Source: Lentisphaeria bacterium
Lineage (GTDB): Bacteria; Verrucomicrobiota; Lentisphaeria; Oligosphaerales; Oligosphaeraceae
Direction of reading: 5' to 3'
Length of the DNA: 5,539 nucleotides
Assembly (NCBI GenBank): GCA_016287975.1
Contig: JAEEXV010000314.1
Location: 1 to 5,539 of the forward strand
Part shown: positions 4,438-5,539 of the stretch, piece after piece
Numbering within the stretch: the stretch's first letter is position 1
Layout of the letters: each line of letters begins with the position of its first letter
Program-made: the position numbers and the translations under genes
Notes under the pieces: model-generated
The model's input: the letters and a program-made list of their open reading frames with translations, nothing else
The model's database searches: none
Told to the model about the DNA's origin: nothing

Positions 4438-5539
4438 ATGGAAACCACTCCCCACCCCGTGCCCGCCACTCCACGGGCCTTCCTGCGGATCGAAGGCGGC
4501 GTCCGCCACTATGATTGGGGCGAACGGCAGTCGGACGGGCGGATCCCCGCAATCGCGGATTTGCTGGGGAAGAAGGCAGGCGACGAGCCGTGGGCCGAAC
4601 TCTGGCTCGGGGCGCACCCGTCGCTGCCGTCGCAGGCGGCGCTGGCGGACGGACGGACGATGCCGTTGACGGAGCTGTTCCAGGCGGACCCCGGCGCGTG
4701 GCTCGGAAAGCGGTTTGCGGCGGCGGGCACGCTGCCCTTCCTGCTCAAGGTGCTCGCATGCTCCCATCCGCTCTCGATTCAGAGCCACCCCGACGCCGCG
4801 ACGGCGGTGCGGCTCCACGCCGCGCACCCTGAACTCTACCCCGACGCCAACGACAAGGCGGAACTCATCCTGGCGCTGACCCCCTTCGAGGCGCTGGACG
4901 GCTTCCGCACGGCGGAGGAAGTGCGCGGCGAACTGGAGCGCCATGCGGCGTTGAGGCCATGGCTAAAGGTGTGGCAAAATGGCGCAGATGCGACAAATCT
5001 GCGCGGTTGCTGTGCGGCGCTCTTCGCGTGGGAGGAGGCGGAGATGCGGGCGGCGCTGGCGGAGTTGGCGGAGGCGGTCGGAGACGGGGGCAGTGATTCG
5101 GACCGACTGTTCTTGCGTCTGCTGTCGGAGCATCCAGGCGACCGTGGAACGCTTTTTGCTTTTGTCCTCTGCCATGTTCGGCTGGCGCCAGGGGAGGGTC
5201 TCTTCCTGGCGCCGAACACCCCGCACGCCTACCTGCATGGGGTCGGACTGGAGTGCATGAGCAATTCGGACAATGTGATCCGCGCGGGGCTCACGCCGAA
5301 GGCGGTGGATGTGCCGACGCTGCTGGCGACGGTGGACTTCTCGCGTCACGGGGCGATGCCGTTGCCGCGCCATGAACGCGCGGCGGGAGCGGGGCGCATT
5401 TTCCGCTACACGCCGCCCACGCCCAACTTCGAGGTGAGCCTCTTGCGGGATGCGGCGCTGCATTTGCGCGCGGAGGAGGCGGTGCCTGGCGTGGCGCTGG
5501 TGCTGGAGGGGACGGCGCTGGTGCGCGACGCCGCCGGAG
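4438..5539 (+). CDS. manA: Mannose-6-phosphate isomerase, class I (partial, 3' end outside window)
   Basis: At least 367 codons are open to the window edge; E. coli ManA has 391, so little is missing. The enzyme is a zinc-dependent cytoplasmic isomerase interconverting fructose-6-phosphate and mannose-6-phosphate, feeding GDP-mannose synthesis or mannose use. Visible motifs are GVRHYDWG (21-28), LSIQSHPD (112-119) with zinc ligands Gln115 and His117, NDKAELILALTPFEALDGFR (138-157) with ligand Glu142, APNTPHAYLHG (258-268) with ligand His263, and SDNVIRAGLTPKAVDV (277-292), the class I signature that carries the catalytic Arg. All four zinc ligands are present. The usual NHKPE reads NDKAE here. 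An in-frame ATG at 4423 would add five residues and overlap the sigma factor end; neither start has a clear Shine-Dalgarno, and translational coupling is likely. An inverted repeat lies within the gene at 4982-5004. The reading frame is intact throughout. Confidence 0.92.
   Translation, partial: METTPHPVPATPRAFLRIEGGVRHYDWGERQSDGRIPAIADLLGKKAGDEPWAELWLGAHPSLPSQAALADGRTMPLTELFQADPGAWLGKRFAAAGTLPFLLKVLACSHPLSIQSHPDAATAVRLHAAHPELYPDANDKAELILALTPFEALDGFRTAEEVRGELERHAALRPWLKVWQNGADATNLRGCCAALFAWEEAEMRAALAELAEAVGDGGSDSDRLFLRLLSEHPGDRGTLFAFVLCHVRLAPGEGLFLAPNTPHAYLHGVGLECMSNSDNVIRAGLTPKAVDVPTLLATVDFSRHGAMPLPRHERAAGAGRIFRYTPPTPNFEVSLLRDAALHLRAEEAVPGVALVLEGTALVRDAAG
4982..5004. repeat. Inverted repeat inside manA
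   Basis: GCGCAGAT (4982-4989) and ATCTGCGC (4997-5004) are perfect 8-base arms around a 7-base spacer. They lie in codons about 182-189, between the conserved LTPFEALDGFR and APNTPHAY blocks, where class I isomerases vary most. The frame stays open through it. It could be a chance palindrome, a small inserted repeat or an operator-like site. Confidence 0.5.

Noticed and set aside
3581..4552. A 323-codon open frame on the minus strand across the end of the aminotransferase gene, the sigma factor and the start of manA
   Set aside because: It crosses three well-supported plus-strand genes and the terminator-like hairpin, and its product is low-complexity Arg/Gly/Ala with no motif.

Overview
The window is GC-rich, densely packed bacterial DNA. 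The likely source is an anaerobic member of the PVC superphylum (Kiritimatiellota, Lentisphaerae or Verrucomicrobia-like). This is inferred from three things: a bacterial V-type ATPase operon that begins with subunit E followed by a DUF2764-like gene (the order known from Chlamydiae), a Bacteroidetes/PVC-style branched-chain aminotransferase, and an amidophosphoribosyltransferase paralogue with a degenerate glutaminase domain. No rRNA or other taxonomic marker is present, so the phylum is a guess.

Minus strand, right to left. A PurF-like protein (1041-2459) is followed by a 184-base gap almost filled by a GGGAC-based tandem repeat (about 887-1036). Then come V-type ATPase subunit E (233-856) and the 5' part of a DUF2764-like gene (1-205), which runs off the left edge. 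The rest of the V-ATPase operon (A, B, D, I and K subunits) would be expected beyond base 1.

Centre. A 253-base divergent intergenic region (2460-2712) separates purF from the plus-strand branched-chain aminotransferase gene. It holds three hairpins and a TATATTAA box on each strand.

Plus strand, left to right. A branched-chain amino acid aminotransferase (2713-3735) ends just before a strong 11-bp-stem hairpin (3761-3792). An ECF-type sigma factor (about 3830-4432) follows, closely coupled to a class I mannose-6-phosphate isomerase (4438 to beyond 5539, truncated by the window).

Most genes are metabolic housekeeping functions: ion-motive ATPase, purine-type phosphoribosyl transfer, Val/Leu/Ile transamination and Fru6P/Man6P interconversion. 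I see no defence system, CRISPR array, tRNA, rRNA, transposase or phage gene. The most unusual items are the PurF-like protein, which has lost its N-terminal cysteine nucleophile and other glutaminase residues but keeps its PRPP site and Fe-S cysteines, and the 47-bp GGGAC tandem array beside it.
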